DNA of 64,000 nucleotides from assembly GCA_018398805.1 (NCBI GenBank), contig JAGFBZ010000258.1:1178001-1242000 (forward strand), written 5' to 3'. The DNA comes from Hirundichthys speculiger. Taxonomy: Eukaryota; Chordata; Actinopteri; Beloniformes; Exocoetidae. The notes below the pieces were generated by a model. It made no database searches and was not told where the DNA came from. It saw only the letters and a program-made list of their open reading frames with translations. Shown here in pieces: positions 11,905 through 24,907 of the stretch. The translations under genes and the position numbers were made by a program. Position 1 is the stretch's first letter. The number at the start of each line of letters is the position of its first letter.

Positions 11905-11988
11905 GCCTTTATTTCTTTTTAAGTTGGAGGACCCCCTACAGTACCTCCACGGCCCCCCTAGGGGTCGCGGACCAGTTGAAGACCACTG
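11905..11988 (-). mobile_element. hAT-like terminal segment
   Basis: Read on the minus strand it starts CAGTGGTCTTCAACTGG and continues with GGTCCGCGACCCC and a run of C and G. This is a common terminal sequence of fish hAT elements. A partner end was not located, so it is a fragment. Confidence 0.45.
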
Positions 11989-12370
11989 AACTAAAGAGTG
12001 TGGAGATAACAGTGTGCACTGTGGACTCCTTCAGGTTTTTGGGTTCTACAACGTTCAAGGATCTGAAGTGGCCCTTCCATGTAAACACTGTCCCGAAAGA
12101 GGTTCATCAAATCTGTACTTCCTGTAAACTTAGGAAGCTCAACTTGCCTCAGAATCTGCTGGTCATCTTTTACATTGCAATAAGTCTGTCACAAGCACAC
12201 ACAGACACACGGACTGTAATGAACAGTGAGGCATGCAGAAAAGACAACTGGGCTTCACCTGACTTCCATCCAGAACCATTACCGGTCCAGGGTCAGGAAC
12301 AGAGCAGGTGAGATCACTGCAGACTTCTCACATCCTCAACAGAAACTGTTCAAAAACTCCTCCCCTGTGG
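11989..12370 (+). mobile_element. L2/CR1-like LINE, C-terminal reverse transcriptase region
   Basis: Translation gives VDSFRFLGSTTFKDLKWPFH and then KLRKLNLPQNLLVIFYIAI, the conserved C-terminal part of L2/CR1-type reverse transcriptases. The next stretch, in shifted frames, resembles the usual tail after it. It is a 5'-truncated, frameshifted copy. Confidence 0.75.
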
Positions 12371-12399
12371 TAAACGCTACTATTTAAAATTCTTACATA

Positions 12400-14090
12400 T
12401 AGTGGCTTTAAGGGTACCAGGATTTTTGTGCATGCCACTTCCATTTTTCTTTGTAAAATATTCAGCTAAACTGAATAAAAACAAAGTCTGATTTCTGTTA
12501 AATATGGAATAAATAACGTGTGCCATTAACTTGTAGATTTCAAGTTATTACAGAAATAGCTGTGTTTGTTTTTGTTATTGGTTTTAACCATCACTGATCC
12601 CTCTTCTTTCATCTCACAATTCCAGCTTGGTTAATAATTTTTTTAGAGCGTTGGAAGCAATGAAAGTGAAGAGACCTCTGGTAAAGTGATATTAATCCAT
12701 CAGGTTTACTGGAAGGTTGCATGAAAAAGGAATACCTGAAGCCAGGATGACAGTACCATGAAATGGAAAATCATATTCAAAAGTGCTCTTTTCTCTCCAG
12801 TCTCTGTTTTTGTTAAGTGCATTTTAAAGTAAATGCTCTTTTAGATTTATCTGACAGCAGCTGCAGACCAAACATTGTATAAATCTGTCTGCTTTCTGTC
12901 TCCCTATGAGCTCAAAGCATCCTGGCAGAACCTGAGGTCTGGAGAAGGAAAACCACCTGAATGCACAAACATGTGGAAGCGCTCAACTGGTCAAGTCACT
13001 GAAATAAAACCTCACCACTGGGTTGAAGGAGGTTTTTTTCTGCTCCATGTGTTGGATTGTTTGTCAGAAAACAAGACATCTCAAGAACATTTGGAGATTG
13101 CTTCTTTGAGCCAAGAAGTCAGGTGATCGGGGGTTTGGTGTTGCAGATTGCATCAACCTGTTTTCTCAAATGAGGTTCCTCTTTATCAAATTTTAATGAC
13201 ACTGAGTTGAGTGTGTTTATTTTCTTTCCACTCATTGGGTTTAAAATATTTCATTGTGTACCTAACAAAGCACGTTTGTGATCGTTAGTCTTTAAAAACA
13301 AAAAAAGAAAAAAGTAAAAAGCTGTGCCATTGGAACATAACTGAAGAAAAACCACAAATGATGCTCCAGGGACACAGATAAAATAATCCTAGACGATCTC
13401 TTCCAGGTGTGCAATTTACATGATATATGAAATAAATGAAAATGCCAAAAGGAATTAAAGTAGATACTTATAACAGGGAGGTTGTTTTCTGTCGGACTCT
13501 GCAAACACTTATCTGATGTTGAGTAAGACCCCCACATCTGGAAGACATGAATGTGTCGGGGTGGTGGTCTGTGTTTGCGTGTCACTATGAGTTTCCATGA
13601 CTCCGTTTGTGGGAAGTTGACTGGCAGGAGGATAATCTGAACCAGCAGCAGATCACAAGTCGTGTATTAACTCGGTGTAATCAAACATTAAACCATCTCT
13701 TTGCTAATATGATGTTTTTTAATGTCACATCTGTTACTCCACAGCTGCTTTCTGACTGCTGTCAGCAGGTGCTTTTGTGCTTTTAAGGTTTATCAATCTC
13801 CAAGGGTTCAATTTTTTTTCCAGGATATCAAAGGAGATATAAACTGCATTTACTTTTTTTAAAAGCTGACACAATTTGTTTGATTATGTTACAGATATTA
13901 AAGAAAATATTGAAGAAATATCTGTAACATAATCTACTCAACATAATAAAAGTAATAAATAAATAAAAGCGTGGGCAATAAAACAAAACAAAACAAAAAA
14001 TAAAAAAAATAGAATAAAATAAAATAAATCAGTGAATCTCCACCCTTGGAAGATTTTACATTCATACAGTTAAACCAAGTAAGAGTACAT
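12400..14090. other. intergenic, no supported gene
   Basis: No exon-like sequence is visible. It contains A-rich tracts near 13,975-14,030 and one perfect hairpin listed separately. Confidence 0.5.
13882..13934. repeat. perfect 18-bp inverted repeat (hairpin)
   Basis: gattatgttacagatatt (13,882-13,899) is repeated as an exact reverse complement at 13,917-13,934 with a 17-nt spacer. A transcript would fold into an 18-bp stem. There is no sign of a longer precursor, and it may be a remnant of a mobile-element end. Confidence 0.85.
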
Positions 14091-14886
14091 AGGCCCCGAT
14101 TGTACACTTCCTGCTAGCCGCTACCCGCAAATTGCAGGTTTAGGAATCTCCGCTAACCGCTAATGTAATCTTCTGCTTAAAGCCACTACCCGTTATACCG
14201 ACTCCCTTACTCACATTGTAGGTGTGGCAATGGGCGTGTCTTTTGCCCTTTCCGCAAACTCTGTATCTTGCGATCGCTATCCGCATGTCGGCGCGTACAA
14301 GAGCGCATACAAATGGCATCAATGTGCGTCCAGCTCGTCACATGTGGACGTGCACAAACGGCTCTACCTCTTGAATTAACTCTTGTATAAAAAGCGTGAT
14401 TTAGCCTCAGTTGAACCCCTGAGAAAATGGCAGAGATCGTTTTAAACAGCTAGTTCGCCAGTTAAACCATAGACGACCAGAGCGTGTTTACTGGGAGCGC
14501 ACCAACTATCTGGGACTTTCAGGTAACCAATAGGAATTGTCTGTGAAAAAATATTCTTATGTATTCTTATGTATACATCAGTGCAGAGGAGGAGGAGGAA
14601 GCTCTACAGCAGAGTCCCAGATGAGCTCCGATCTGGATGAAAAGACGCTCCATAGCGGTTTGCGGGTAGCGCAACCTGCTCTTAAAGGCAATGGCTACTG
14701 ATGCACTGATTGGTTTAACAGGTGGATCGCCCTAACCACTCCTATAATAATGTAGCGGGTATAGTGCAGGTAGCATAGCAGGTTTATCAAGGTGGAACAT
14801 TGCATTCTTTGCGGGGGACCGCTCCCTCCTCGCTACCCGCTATCCCTAAATAGCGGCTTTAGGAGATCTGGCAAAAGATCGGGCCC
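14091..14886. mobile_element. MITE-like element with inverted ends, possibly PIF/Harbinger-related
   Basis: The left end (aggccccgattgtacacttc, then ctagccgctacccgc) and the right end (ctacccgctatccctaaatag, then gatcgggccc) are imperfect inverted copies. The interior has several repeats of the word gctacccgc and no long ORF. The local composition is more GC-rich than the surroundings. The Harbinger assignment is a guess from element size and end style. Confidence 0.55.
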
Positions 14887-14889
14887 ATA

Positions 14890-17800
14890 GTGTCAGGACA
14901 GAAAACTCAAAGAAATATGCCTTGAAAATAGAAACTACACAAAAGACGTAAATGAGAAACAAATGATCAGAACCTGGAGTCGATGTTTGTGACCAAACTC
15001 ATCTAAAATTGACTTTAAACAATGCAGAGGTAATGAAACGTCCTCATAAAATGATCAAAGTGATCATAGTTGGCTGCTTCCTTCATGGTTGCTATTCAGG
15101 ATTTCCATACTCACACTTACATGTAGCCTGGCCAGCCAGGCTTAAAATCCTCCCTGCAGCTTTAGAAATGATCTGAATTGTTAGTTGTGTGTGAATTCTG
15201 CACAGCACTAAATGGATTGCACATGTCAGACAGGTCGCACGCAGAAATTACAACTCTAAAATGCACAGGTGCACTGAGCCTCAGGCGACAGTTGTTCATC
15301 TCTGTAATGGGTTTTCCACAAGAGATATAATCAAGAGTTCTCCTTTCAGAATGGAGACAGATGCAACAGATGACTGCGGGAAGAACTGAATAGTCATCGC
15401 ATCCCATGTTCTGTGCAGAAAGAGCAAACAGGAAGTGTATAATGTGTTCAGAAGATGATATTTAGATTCAAGAAAATATAAAATGCAGCACAGGTGCACA
15501 GATCTTTCGCACGCAGTGATGGATCACATACAGGTCCACATAGGAGAGATGGGAAAAAAGACAGTAGAAGGCCAAAATGACTGAGTGGGTACCAAAGGGT
15601 TATTCCAGTCACAGTACAAGGAGAGATGAAAACAGGATGCTTCCATCCCATTGCAACAGAGGAATTTATGGGCAGGTGTTTCATCCCACAGATATTGAAT
15701 GCCATACAGAAGCCAAAGGTGGAACATGTGGGAAGGTAATAGTGACGAATGTCAACCATGGTGAATCCACGTCATAAAATTTCAAAGTAAATATTTATTT
15801 AAGTGTGGGCATTAAAGTCATTTTCTGCCCACAGACAAAATCATTTTTGAATTACTCCAATTAAGTATGTGCCCTATACTAGAGTCATATTTTTAAAATT
15901 GGAAAAGATTTATTTATTTATTTATTTTACACTTTTGGTTTGCTTTAGACAACAGCAATTGATATCTGACTGTATATTTTCAGAGAAGAACTGAAGTTCA
16001 CAGATATTTTACCATCCCCTATATCCAATATTTCTGACCCAAATTTGTTCACCAAAAAAATTCTAAGGTTGAAATTATTATTATTAATATTAGTAGTAGT
16101 AGTAGTATTACTGTACAAATAACTACATTTGCATACAAAAAGTGTATGCAGGTTAGTATAAAATTAATTATTCTGATGAAATGAAATATTCTGCGAATAA
16201 ACATTTTCATTTGATATTTTCTCATGATCTTTTCTACAGTATAATAGCAAGTGAATACTGCTGCTATTCCGGTTTCGGAGATATCTGATGATGTTTCATT
16301 CTTCATCACTGGAAGTCGTCTCTAGAATTAATTATGCAACAGTGCCCTCTCATGGTCACTTTTAGCACCTGCAGCTCGGCATGTTATTTTGTCACTTTGT
16401 CTCTCCGTGTCTTATCGTAGTTGTTTGGGACTTTATAAGTAAGTTTTGTTCTTTTTGTGTGTGTGTTTTGTGCCTCATTTAGATTTTTCTTTCGCTCTTG
16501 CACGTTTTTTAGTCATTTATGTTCATTTTCTTTGTTTCAGGATATATTTCTTGTTTGTTTTTTTTCCCCCATTATTTCATGTCCCTTTGTATTTTTGTTG
16601 TTGTTTTCTTGTTATTTAGTAGTTTATTTTAATTTCGCAGTCTCTTTCTCGTTTAGTCATTTACTTAAATCATAATTGGTCCCTTTCCAGTTTTTTTTTA
16701 AGTCTTCTTGCATTCATATTCTATTGTTATGCAAAATTTCATGGCTCTTCATGTTTGTTTTATGTCATCCTGTGGTCTTTTTCAGTTACCTCTGCAGATA
16801 AATGTGTCATTTTAGCTGCTCATATCCTGTTTGAGGTCATTTCTCTTCACCAATGACCCAAGAACAAACATACCTTGTCTATTTTATGGGTATACTGAAT
16901 TATAGTTGTTAAAATCATTAAGTCTTGCATTCTATTTAAGATCTCACTAAAATATTAAACATTTTTTACTTTCAGTTTGTGTAACAAAATTGCAAATATT
17001 TACTCTTTAAAACTGAAAAAGAATCCCTATCTTTTTTTTTTTAATTTGTTTTCATAAGATTAAAACACTTGCCCAATCACATCAGAAATGAGTGAGCATG
17101 TTGAAGGACGCGCAGAAAATCTCTTGGGAGAGTTAAGTCAAGCATGCAGAAAGAGTTTAGAGTCCACCAGAGCGCTCACAACTAGCTGGCAGAGTTCAAC
17201 TCTGACCATCCGAGTACTTCCAACTCTGTAAGTCCTTTAAATTCTTTACTTTCTCCAACAGCACTGAAATGTATTTTTTTTAAAGGTGTCTCAAGGTGTC
17301 TAAAGTGAAATGTGCCTTTCTGCAGCAGTCGGGTTGCTCCTCTTGGTTAACTTCATTTTAATTTCCTGGAATGCTGGTCATAACATGCATGTAACATGCT
17401 GGTGACTCATCCTGCATTCAGATATCAACGTACATTTATTTTACATTCAGTTATTTTCAATTTCAAAATGTATGTAGAATATCTGCCTGTATTACTTAAC
17501 CTCACCAATCAGAGCCTCCTCACTTCAAGAGTGTAAACTGTAGACTATAGCAATAGATCTGAAGTACCCCTCTGTGACATCACACATAGGTTTCTGAAGA
17601 ATAGTTTCAAGTCCGTGTTTTAGACATTTTAGCCACGAATGAAACTGCATTTGTAGGAACGGATTTTTCCTACCCTCACTTAACCCAAAAATGAGTGAAC
17701 AAACCTATTTTTGGTTCCCCTAAAAGATGACTACAGATGAGTTGCACTCTCGACAACAGATTTCTAGAACGTATGTAACATCTTGCTGCAAACACTGAAG

Positions 17801-19130
17801 GACCTAAAGCTTCCTCAAGAAGTAAAATGTGCTCTGCCTCTTCTTGTAGACATCAGCAGTGTCAACAGTCTAGTCTGTTGTCCAAGTAAACACAGGGGTC
17901 ACATTTAAGATGAGATGATTGTTCCAAAACCGCACCACAAAGCGGTCCACCAATTCTCTGTACTCAGTTTATATATATATGTATATATATATATATGTAT
18001 AATTTTTTTAAACTGGGAAATAAATAAGTATTCAAAGATGAAAGTCAGAGAGAAGAGTATGTCCTTCAGAAGTGTAAGGTTTCTTTTAATAAAAATGAAT
18101 GTATGTTTATCAAGCTATATAAACCTATCACTCTGTTTATCGTCACTTGATATATTTAGTTTAGGTAATTAGTTGGAGACCGGGAGATGAAATTTCACAG
18201 AAGTGGGATAACATAGGTGTTAAAGTTGTGGCGGGTCCTCTTCTGGTGGTGAGGCATTTAAGTGTTATGGCACAATGAACATAGTAACCTCAGGAGACAT
18301 TTGTGTTCAGCCATGTCTGAAGTTCCGCTCTTTAACCCTCTGATGCATGAATTAGGAAGACCTTGGTTAAGATTTTTTTAAGGGTTTTATTCTTCTCAGG
18401 ACATGAAAAAAAAAAAGTTACAGTTACAGTTACATTTCCAATCCAGCGGAGGACATGTGCCTGAGCACTCAATATAAAACATTGTGAATTTACTGTAAAA
18501 ATGAATTCACTTGTGTTCTATTGTAAATATACAAACCCTTGTTTCTTTTTATGCTTTGAAAAACATTTCAACAATTTTTAGGAAATTTCAACGCTGTATA
18601 GGTACAATGTCAACAACAAGTGGGAGACAATCGTGAAATGGAACAAAATTTTTTGGATATTTTAAACTTTTTTAACAAATAAAAGCCTAAAAAGCGGGAG
18701 CGTGCAATATTATTCAGCCCCTTTACTTTCAGTGCAGCAAACTCACTTCAGAAGTTCAGTGCGGCTTCATGGAACCTTTCAACACATTGCCAAACTGTAC
18801 GTGTCGATACTGTGTCACTGAAAACTAACAGCTGCTGGACATTAAAAATCCCTACTGGCAACAGAGTTGCCAGGACTCAACTGACCCCAATATGATGACC
18901 CTAGTATGCAATAATAAAATATAAGTCATTGTAGTGTATCATTCATCATTCAATCATCATATCATCATTACATATCTGAATTTAAATTTAAAGTATCTTT
19001 GATATCTTTAGATACATATACATATATCATAACTTGAAAATCGAAGTGACCGTGTTTGTGAATGAAGATGCTTGTGGACTGAATTTTTTTTTTTCAGAAA
19101 TTTTTATTCAAAAAAATCAGTTTTTCCAAG
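14890..19130. other. intergenic or upstream intron, no supported coding exon
   Basis: Contains a short ATT/AGT repeat near 16,070-16,110, an (AT)n tract near 17,970-18,000 and interspersed-repeat debris near 18,350-18,900. No coding exon could be supported. One candidate non-coding exon is listed separately. Confidence 0.45.
17095..17227 (+). other. candidate 5'UTR exon of the BAAT-like gene (speculative)
   Basis: A less AT-rich stretch ends in caactct followed by gtaagt, a strong splice donor. The first coding exon of copy 1 begins with a clear acceptor (ctctacag, ending at 19,977) only 13 nt before its ATG, so an upstream non-coding exon is required. This is the best candidate I see within 3 kb. 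There is no transcript evidence. Confidence 0.2.
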
Positions 19131-19149
19131 GTTTTGAACTTTAGTCTAT

Positions 19150-19395
19150 TCTATTTTTTGGACAACAGTTCTCCATCCTTGGAAAAGACCCTCTCACAAG
19201 GGACAGATGATGCTGGTCTGCAAAGACACTGTAAAGCAAGCTGGAAGAGGTGCGGATACATTGGCTTTTGGTTGTCCCAGTATCTCAAAGGATCCTGGGA
19301 CCTGGACCAGTTCCCTGAACCCTTCACTCTCCACAACGCTGAGGGGCTGGCAGTCCTTCAGGATGAAATTAAGCAGAGATTTATCCAGCATCTGC
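19150..19395 (-). mobile_element. hAT (ZBED-like) transposase relic with internal deletion
   Basis: On the minus strand one frame gives LLNFILKDCQPLSVVESEGF, the segment near the start of the hAT catalytic region. Another frame gives YPHLFQLALQCLCRPASSVP followed by CERVFSKDGELLSKK, the C-terminal hAT dimerisation motif. The two are almost adjacent, so the middle of the transposase is deleted and the frame is shifted. Confidence 0.8.
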
Positions 19396-20524
19396 TTCCT
19401 GGAAGCTTAATGATTAAAAAATAAGTAAAGAATAAATTCATATGAGTTAATTATCAATAAAGCAACTGTGAATAAGTTGTAGAATGGCTGTGTACCTGAG
19501 TTCATCCTGGGTGGATCTGGGACTTGATTTTCATGCCTGGCCCTGTAATGTCTCAGCACTGAGGTGGACTTGTTCAAATATGAAAGCTCTGTCGAGAAAA
19601 TTCAACATCTAACCTGCAGAAAGCAATATGAATAGTAAACTAAGAGTCACTTTGGAATGGATTTGTATTCAGATAGATCAAGTGGGAACTTTGAGAGGAA
19701 CAGGATGAAACAAGGAAATGAAAACAAATACCTTATTATTTTTTTACCTGATTTTTTTTTTTTTTTTTAATCGTAGGTACTTCCAACACTCCTTCAAAAA
19801 TAAAAAAAAAATGCACTCACACATTTAAAAATATTCTTCCTATTATGTTCCTTTTAATCAAGGGCAGGATCTGGGGTTTGTATTTTTCTTGATAATATTA
19901 CTATAAGGATGATTGATCGGCATACTCCTCTTTGTTGTTGACAGTCAAACTCATATAGACATGTTATTTCTCTACAGACAAATATCAGTCATGTCTGAGG
20001 CTGCTCCTCCGATTCTCACCGTCTGCCCCTCTCGGGCTCTGGTCGACGAGAAGTTCAGTGTGGTCGTGAAGAATCTGCCTCCAGGATGTCCAGTCACCAT
20101 CCGCTCCCTCCACCGTTCTGAGGACAAGGACCACTGGGAGGCCTATGGGCACTACATCAGTGACCACAGTGGGACCGTGTCTGGTGGGTTCTGTTTACTT
20201 GGAAACTGAAGTCGCTTTCATACAAGCTACAGATTGTTCTGTTCATCTAAACAGAGGTGTCGGAAGGATCCGTAATGTGGAGGAGGTGGTGGGGAGGTGG
20301 GGTCTGGAAATGAACCGCACCAGAGTTCAGCGACAGCCATACTGAGACCCCCTCTTCAGAGCGTTCTCGGTACGGCCATTTTGGTGCGCAGCAGTGCAGT
20401 TGTTGTGTTCACACTGACCTAAGTGGACCGGACTCATGGCCAAAACTCCTCTGGACCGACCTAAATGGGGACAGTGTGAAAATAAAAGAATCTTGTTTAT
20501 GTCTTGACCATAAGTCACCTCCTG

Positions 20525-21089
20525 GGCCGCAGTGGTAGAGCAGGTGGCCCATGTACAGAATCTGTTGTGGAAAATTATCTGAAGAATAATCCAAGCAGAA
20601 TGACAAAGATAACAATTGTGTTTACACTGTTTTTATTAAGTCAAGTCAGAAATAAAAAAACACATGCGCATGGAGAGAGACCTCAAAGATTTCTCTCTGT
20701 TCTAGGCAGAGAGACACACATCTTATAAGTAACAGCACCAGAAGTCCATATATGGTCATGTTGTATTACTGATTGTCTTCTACATTCTTGTTAGTTTTGT
20801 ATCTATTATTTGACCTTGCAGCTGTCTGCAAGAACAGGGTGTTCTTTCAGTTTGCAAAGATACAATAGCACACGAACATAAGCGGATGTGCAGATGAGTA
20901 TAAAAGGTTATATGAGGTCAGAAGAATACAAAAGATTATATGAGGTTAGCTGCATTGACGATATATGAACCTAAATTTCATTTACAATTCCTCAACGTAG
21001 GTTCGACTCCAGGTCCGTTCAGTTTTTGTGGCATGTCCTCCGCCTTCCTGTCCATCTTCACTGTCAATAAAGGCCAAAAAGAAAAAAAA
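20525..21089 (+). mobile_element. tRNA-derived SINE split by an LTR (unit 1)
   Basis: Box A side (ggccgcagtggtagagcagg) and box B side (cgtaggttcgactcc) of one SINE are separated by a 432-bp LTR-like insert. The SINE ends in an A-rich tail and is flanked by a perfect 10-bp target duplication, tcacctcctg, at 20,515-20,524 and 21,090-21,099. The body matches the SINE at 6,719. Confidence 0.85.
20563..20994 (-). mobile_element. 432-bp solo LTR-like insert inside the SINE (unit 1)
   Basis: The plus strand starts TGTTGTGG and ends CCTCA. On the minus strand it begins TGAGGAATTG, has CTTATAAG near 20,721-20,730 and AATAAA at 20,632-20,637, and ends CCACAACA, in LTR order. No internal retroelement remains. 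A target duplication is not clear. Confidence 0.6.
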
Positions 21090-23889
21090 TCACCTCCTGA
21101 CTAAAAATCTGCTCCAGATTCATGAATGCTGCATAAAGTTCTGATTTTATTTTTCGTAAGAAAGTGTGTATGTGAGGTGTTAGTGAATTTCAAATCAGAT
21201 CAAATCAATAAAGATGTAGCTGTTGTGTCTGTAACAACCTTTAATCAATAACGAAGATGGGGCTTCCACAAGTTAATATATTGCCTTTACTGTTGGACGG
21301 CAGGGCACAACAACGAACAGTCCAAAAACACATATCATTGCACCAAACAGTGGCGTTCACAGACATTTTGGGGGGCAGGTGCTCAGTGAAAAATAAGGGC
21401 ACACACGCGGCATCTGGAACTGCTGGCTGCCTTATAGCAGTGTGATATTTGGAAGAAAAAAAAACACATTGAGTAAGACTGCTTGGTGACAAGAGACTCA
21501 CCACACCAGGCTGTAACTGCCATGGCCTAACTTCAATTTCCTACTACAGAGTTGTGTTCAGCAGACACATTTTAATAGGGTATTTATTTATCATTGTCAA
21601 AGTTTTAATGCCTATTAATGCAAATACAAGATTACTGCAAGCGTTGTAACATAGAAATAACTTATGGTTGGTACAAAATAATATATTTAGCTAATACAGC
21701 TTCATGCCTGATTTAGTTCCACCAAACCACTTTGTGTTAGCAAAATAAATCAGGGACGGCTTTTAAGATATCTCAATAAAATGAGTGGAAAAGGCCCTAA
21801 ACAGTGAACATGACTTTGATGTTGACTCTGACCTTTCTGTCTTCTCATCATCCTTAGAATCATCTGAATTTGAAAAAATAATTGCATTGGATTGGTACTC
21901 AGCATCAGTATTGATGAACAGGATTTGGGAATTTTCTAATGCTGAATTATTGAATTTCTTGAATTCTTATTTTCTTTCTTTCTTTTTTTGTTCTTGCAGT
22001 TTCAGAAGATCTGAGTCTTGGAGGGACATACAGTGGAAAAGAGCCCATGGGTTTGTTGTGGAGCATGCGCCCTGTCCCAGGCAGTCGCACGGGCATCAGG
22101 TAAAACTTGTCATGAAGGAACACGTCCTGAAATATCTCAAGAAGTCAGTGTTCTTAGTGTGCCTGCCTTTGCCCTGCCAAGAAAAACAGATCAAAACATA
22201 CAGTACACAGTTGGTCAACAGACTGTGACTGTCTGAAAAGAAAAACTTGAACACTTTGACTATACTTGGACTTAATTGTTTCCATCCAGTGCTGCCATTT
22301 TTAGTGGAGTTGTTGTTTTAAAATAAAAATTGGAACCACCTGATTCTTATAATTTTCAAGATGATGCAGATGAGCAAATACTTTGGGCAATATGGGTGTA
22401 GCCGGCCCTGTCTGTGACACAAGTTCAACAGAATATTACTGCAGTTTCAGGTTAGCAGTATCTCTGTGTTTTACAATGCTGGTATGCCGTGTTCTCTTCT
22501 CTGGTCAGGCTGAGGAGGGTAAATGTGTGCACCCCCGTGCTGGTGGACATCTCAGTTTACAGTGGACACGAGGAGTTCAGAGATAAGACCCCGCTGGCTT
22601 CTGTACTCACAGAGAGGTGGTACATGGCTCCAGGCATCCAGAGGATCGAGATCAACGACAAAGGAATACATGGGGCCCTGTTTATACCTCCCGGTACACC
22701 TGACACACCTTTTAAGAAAAAAGAAGAAAAAAAATTAATTAAAAAAAAACGGTTCTTATTTTATTGGACTTTTGGTTAACTTCAGGGTTCCTTATATTAA
22801 AATATGTTGGTAAAGCAGATTTAAATTTTTTTTTTTTTTTTTTTTTTTTAATGAATGTGACCAATTGAGGAGGTCCTCTTTTTGTGAATTTGCAACATCA
22901 TGAAACTTTCTAGTGCAGGGGGGTGCGGGGAAGCACATCAAGGAGACCAAAAATCGAGCTGTAAGAGGGACAGTTAGAGGCAGATTCATAATGTAGGTTA
23001 AAAAATAAAAAAAAGAAGCTTGGTTTCAAATGAATGATGGTGTTAATCCTTATCTGTTGGTAGTGGAAATTAAGATGGTTTGCTGACAATTTCAATTTTA
23101 AAAAAGACACGTTTGTAGTATATAGAATAACATCATTTATATCAAGTGGTGGGGTGGAGTTTTTTTTTTAAGTGACTAGAAACATTCCTTCTCTTTCTCC
23201 CATCAGGTCCAGGACCGTTCCCTGGGATACTGGACCTTTGGGGAGGTGGAGGGGGGCTGCAAGAGTATCGTGCTGCTCTGGTGGCCTCTCATGGTTACAT
23301 TTGTCTGGCGCTGGAATACGTCAAGGCTGGTAAAATGAGATCAGCAGATCTGGAATACACATTAGTTGAGGTTTGCTCTGTTTTCTCTTTTTTCATGAAA
23401 AGCACCATTTTTTTTAGGGGGGGGCGGGGGTTCTGATATGATTTGGACTCTGCTGCTTCATTGCTTCGCTATTAGGTGATCTCGCTTGCAATGTGATATT
23501 CCTCCAAGTAGGAAAAAAAAAGTTATTAACCAGAATAATTATGGAAACCTTTTATTTTCAGTTCAGCAGCATTTTGTTTTGTGCCATCATGTCTAACATC
23601 AACTCTTTATTTTTTCAGATCACGCAGATACAAATAGGCCTTTTTCAGTTATGTAATCTGTTATTTATTTCCTAATATCTACTTTTTGTACAGACGGCCT
23701 TTGATTTTCTTAAGGAGCATCCTCAAGTGATGGCAGACAGAATTGGGATAATCAGTCTCTGTCTTGGCACACTTAACACCCTGCGCTTGGCAGTTGAAAG
23801 TGCCAGTGTTAAGGTAAATCCTTTAAATGGCATACATGCAGGTGAATTTGTCTTTTATCTTAAAGTGTAACAATTAATGCAAGTGTTAC

Positions 23890-24275
23890 AATTCCCCAAA
23901 TATAGCGATTTACAGATTGCGATAAAATCTGCGTTCTGGGTCAGATCCGGATCAGCCTTTGAAATTTGATAGAGGTTCTCATTGTCAATCCCTGAGTCAA
24001 ATTTCATGAGTTTTGTGCAATAATTAACGGAGATATTGAGAAACAAACCTTTTGGCCCCATCGACCGCAATGTTATCGAAAATTTGAAAGTGATCCAGAA
24101 TCCAGGATTTCTTCCGGATCACACCCAAAATGAAATCAGTTCTTCCTTTTCACATTTCTGACAACTCCTGGAAATTTCATCCAAATCCATCCATAACTTT
24201 TTGAGTTATCTTGTAAACAGACAGACAGACACAGATAAACGCTGGCAAAAACGTAACCTTCTTGGCGGAGGTAAA
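23890..24275. repeat. interspersed repeat in intron 5-6 region, unit 1
   Basis: The sequence from ttccccaaatatagcg to ttggcggaggtaa is a dispersed fish repeat. In unit 3 its left end reads acctccgccaag, an inverted match to the right end. In units 1 and 2 that left end is lost. Confidence 0.6.
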
Positions 24276-24634
24276 CATCAATATTTGAATTCCTGTTGAT
24301 TCCTCACACAGTATTTACATGATATTTTATATATATGTTAAAAATATTTATTACACTGCAATTGTGGGAAGATTAAGACATTGTTCATAAAAGGTCATTC
24401 TGATTTTGGCCATTTTGGAAATAGGGCAAAAAATATATTTTTCTTCAATCTGGTTTCTTGACACTCAAACCAAAATTGTTCTATAGACCATAATCTACAA
24501 ATTGGAAGTGGAAAAATAAACTTGCATGAATTTGAAATGACTGAGTGTCTAGGCACCCCACTAATGATTGTGGCTCAGGATTTTGATGTTTTACTTTTTT
24601 TTTATTTTTCATAAAAAACAGGATGACATTAATG

Positions 24635-24907
24635 CCCTAACAGTGGCAATAAGCTTTATTTTATTTTACATTTTGTAAGATGAGATTTACACTAAATATG
24701 TGTTACAGACAAGTGCTGATGTTAAAAGTGTTTGCACAACAAATGTTATGGCACTTTAGTTTAGTTCATATGGCAGCAGAACATTTAAATAAAAGTGCAC
24801 TTTACACTACTTTTGAATTCATTATTTGATTTTGCATATACAATGTGATTAATCAGGGAAATCATGTGATTGATCGCGATTAAATAATTTAATCGTTGCC
24901 CAGCCCT
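24635..24907. mobile_element. hAT-like MITE fragment, unit 1
   Basis: Matches 5,590-5,775 and finishes with gcgattaaataatttaatcg and ttgcccagccct, the inverted form of the end at 4,151. The same insert lies in units 2 and 3. Confidence 0.65.
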
